In this document: positions 5,021 through 6,287 of the stretch, one piece after another
Position numbering within the stretch: position 1 is the first letter of the stretch
Layout of the letters: each line of letters starts with the position of its first letter
NCBI GenBank assembly: GCA_003141795.1
Contig: PLNO01000083.1
Coordinates: 1,887 to 8,173 of the forward strand
Origin: Spirochaetaceae bacterium
Lineage (GTDB): Bacteria > Spirochaetota > Spirochaetia > SZUA-6 > Fen-1364
Direction of reading: 5' to 3'
Length of the DNA stretch: 6,287 nucleotides
The notes under the pieces: generated by a model
Databases searched by the model: none
What the model saw: only the letters and a program-made list of their open reading frames with translations
What the model was told of the DNA's origin: nothing
Translations under genes and position numbers: made by a program

Positions 5021-6287
5021 CTATCCCGATCTCCCCATCCGTGCGACTATCGACTCGATTCTGTCCCTCATGGCGGCACCCACGGCCTTATCGGGATGCC
5101 ACGCCGCAAGGTCCTTGAGGTAGGAGAACGTATCGACGACGCGAGAGCGCGTCATGGCCTGTTTTTTGGCTGTCTTCGCTGCCGGGTAGCTGTCGGCGAC
5201 CTTCTGACGAAGGCCCCTCTTTCCCGCCAGGCGTGCCTTCAGGGATTCCATGGCGAGGCGCTCGTTGCTCCCCCGAAACCGCTTCTTCTCCCGCTCGGGC
5301 AGATAATCCGACAGTTTCCCCAGATAGTCAAGGAGATCGACGGGGCTCGACGGGGTCCCTTCGCCTTTGTCGAGGCGATCGCGTACGCCGTTGAGGTAGT
5401 CGCGCAGCTCCTTGCGTACGTCGTCGCTCGATCGGGCCCCGGGAGCAAGGGAGGCGTCGGGCGGCGAGGGTCGGGGCCCGGATTCGCCGGCTGCCGGGGA
5501 TGCATCCCCCAGGGGCTCGAGCTCGGCCTCCCCCTGCTCCGTCGGTGCGGACTCGATCTCGGGCTCGGGCTCGGAGTCAGTCACGGGCTGGAGGCCCGGC
5601 CAGCCCTTTGGCGGCGGGGCAGGCTCCGGCCCGGGAAGTGCCTCCCCGGTTTCCTCCGCCGGCTCCAGCTCCTCAGCGATCTCTTCCAGCGTGACCTCAC
5701 CGTCATCCAGATCCTCGGGAACGGGAGAGGGGGCCGAAGCGGGACGAACGGGCGGGGCGGGAGGAGGAGGCGCGGAACGACGGTCAGGTTGGGCCCGGCG
5801 GTCCGGTCCGGCGCGCCTGTCCGCCGGGACAGGCCGGCTGGGCTGCGTGCGACGCTCCGACCCGGCGCGCCGCTCAGGCGTGGGGGGGCGTTTCGTCGGG
5901 GCAGTCTGCTCTTCCTCGGGCTCAGGTTCCTCCGCGAGCGGCTGCGCCTCCCCTTCCTCTTCCGACTCCCCAGCGTCCGCCGTGGCGTAGCGCGGGAAGC
6001 CCTCAGGCTGGGGTCCGTGCGACGGCAGGTCCATCATGATGGGCTGCTGGGAACCTCCGCTGCGGGCAGCGCCGGGCTGCTGCATGTTCACGACGATGGG
6101 CGGCATCGGCTGCTGCGGGGCCTTCCTCTCGTCGACCTTGCGGGAGAGCTCCTTCATCTCGTCGAACAGCTTGTCGACGACCTTCGACTGCGCTGCCACC
6201 GATTCCTTCAGGGAGTTGGCGAGCACCGATTCCCCCTGGGGGGAAAGGGAGAGCTGCGCGGGTTGGGCGGGGGGCGGTGGGGCAGGG
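5021..6287 (-). CDS. Low-complexity Pro/Glu-rich protein with RR repeats and helical C-terminal domain (5' end outside window)
   Basis: I do not recognise this protein. The frame is open to the window edge (421 codons), so the true start may lie beyond it. Internal GTG 6226, preceded by AGGGGG at 5-nt spacing, would give a 401-residue product and remains possible. Numbering from the edge, a PAPPPPAQPAQ stretch (1-11) is followed by a charged amphipathic, probably coiled-coil helix (21-55, ending KELSRKVDERK). A long disordered region (about 57-286) comes next, rich in Pro, Glu, Ala and Ser, with an arginine repeat ERRAGSERR...DRRAGPDRRAQPDRR (138-170). The C-terminus (287-421) is a folded-looking, basic, helical domain with YLNGVRDRL, DLLDYLGKLSDYLPEREKKRF and VVDTFSYLKDLAAWHPDKAVG. 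No membrane segment is seen in this part. The gene sits 3 bp before the HDOD gene, so a shared regulatory or scaffold role is an inference. Codon periodicity and neighbour spacing support it as real. Confidence 0.82.
   Translation of the reverse strand, partial: PAPPPPAQPAQLSLSPQGESVLANSLKESVAAQSKVVDKLFDEMKELSRKVDERKAPQQPMPPIVVNMQQPGAARSGGSQQPIMMDLPSHGPQPEGFPRYATADAGESEEEGEAQPLAEEPEPEEEQTAPTKRPPTPERRAGSERRTQPSRPVPADRRAGPDRRAQPDRRSAPPPPAPPVRPASAPSPVPEDLDDGEVTLEEIAEELEPAEETGEALPGPEPAPPPKGWPGLQPVTDSEPEPEIESAPTEQGEAELEPLGDASPAAGESGPRPSPPDASLAPGARSSDDVRKELRDYLNGVRDRLDKGEGTPSSPVDLLDYLGKLSDYLPEREKKRFRGSNERLAMESLKARLAGKRGLRQKVADSYPAAKTAKKQAMTRSRVVDTFSYLKDLAAWHPDKAVGAAMRDRIESIVARMGRSG
5777..5875 (-). 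repeat. Degenerate (E/D)RRxxx(E/D)RR repeat inside the low-complexity protein
   Basis: Five acidic-Arg-Arg units (ERR, ERR, DRR, DRR, DRR) occur within 33 residues, mostly at a spacing of six residues, with a Pro-rich break after the second. Two units share the same 8-bp DNA core GGCGCGCC (5810-5817 and 5864-5871), which encodes the Arg-Ala-Gly part. This suggests short tandem duplication followed by drift. Confidence 0.65.

Noticed and set aside
5810..5871. Two GGCGCGCC octamers as a possible regulatory or integration repeat
   Set aside because: Both are explained as codons for the Arg-Ala-Gly part of the protein repeat.
5412..5990. Plus-strand Ser/Gly-rich open frame antisense to the low-complexity protein
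   Set aside because: It arises from the reverse complement of Pro/Glu/Ala codons. The minus-strand frame fits the operon spacing and has a folded-looking C-terminus.
6231..6244. Palindrome TCCCCC-TG-GGGGGA at the upstream end
   Set aside because: The 2-nt loop is too short for a good hairpin, and it lies in an open frame of proline-rich coding sequence.

Overview
The window is GC-rich (I estimate a little over 60% by eye) and bacterial. All five recognisable genes lie on the minus strand and fill almost all of it. Codon choice is uniformly G/C-ending, and every internal start has a purine-rich Shine-Dalgarno-like sequence. A Lon protease, an HDOD protein, an unusual MBL-fold hydrolase and a GH130 phosphorylase together would suit a free-living, signalling-rich Gram-negative lineage such as a deltaproteobacterium-like group or a spirochaete. 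The sequence does not settle the taxon. I see no tRNA, rRNA, CRISPR array, insertion sequence or phage gene.

In the direction of transcription (right to left) the layout is as follows. (1) 6287-5021: the 3' part of a large, low-complexity, proline/acid-rich protein with Arg-Arg repeats and a helical C-terminal domain; its beginning lies outside the window. (2) 5017-4145: a complete HDOD-domain protein. (3) 4134-3208: a complete metallo-beta-lactamase-fold hydrolase with a GTG start. (4) 3162-2143: a complete GH130 glycoside phosphorylase. (5) A 161-bp intergenic region with two small GC-rich hairpins and a weak candidate promoter. (6) 1981-1: the N-terminal and AAA+ parts of ATP-dependent Lon protease, cut by the window edge just as its peptidase domain begins.

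Genes 1 to 4 are spaced by 3, 10 and 45 bp, and the HDOD stop codon lies inside the ribosome binding site of the MBL gene, so they look like one operon. HDOD proteins are usually signalling or regulatory scaffolds. The MBL protein belongs to a phosphodiesterase-like branch, so genes 2 and 3 may form a signalling pair. The GH130 enzyme is a metabolic outlier, since no other sugar-use or transport gene is visible. Lon is separated by the intergenic region and is probably its own transcription unit. Apart from the unrecognised first gene, the families are known. The most unusual points are the combination of genes in the operon, the HDOD domain that keeps a near-complete set of HD metal ligands, and the RR-repeat protein.
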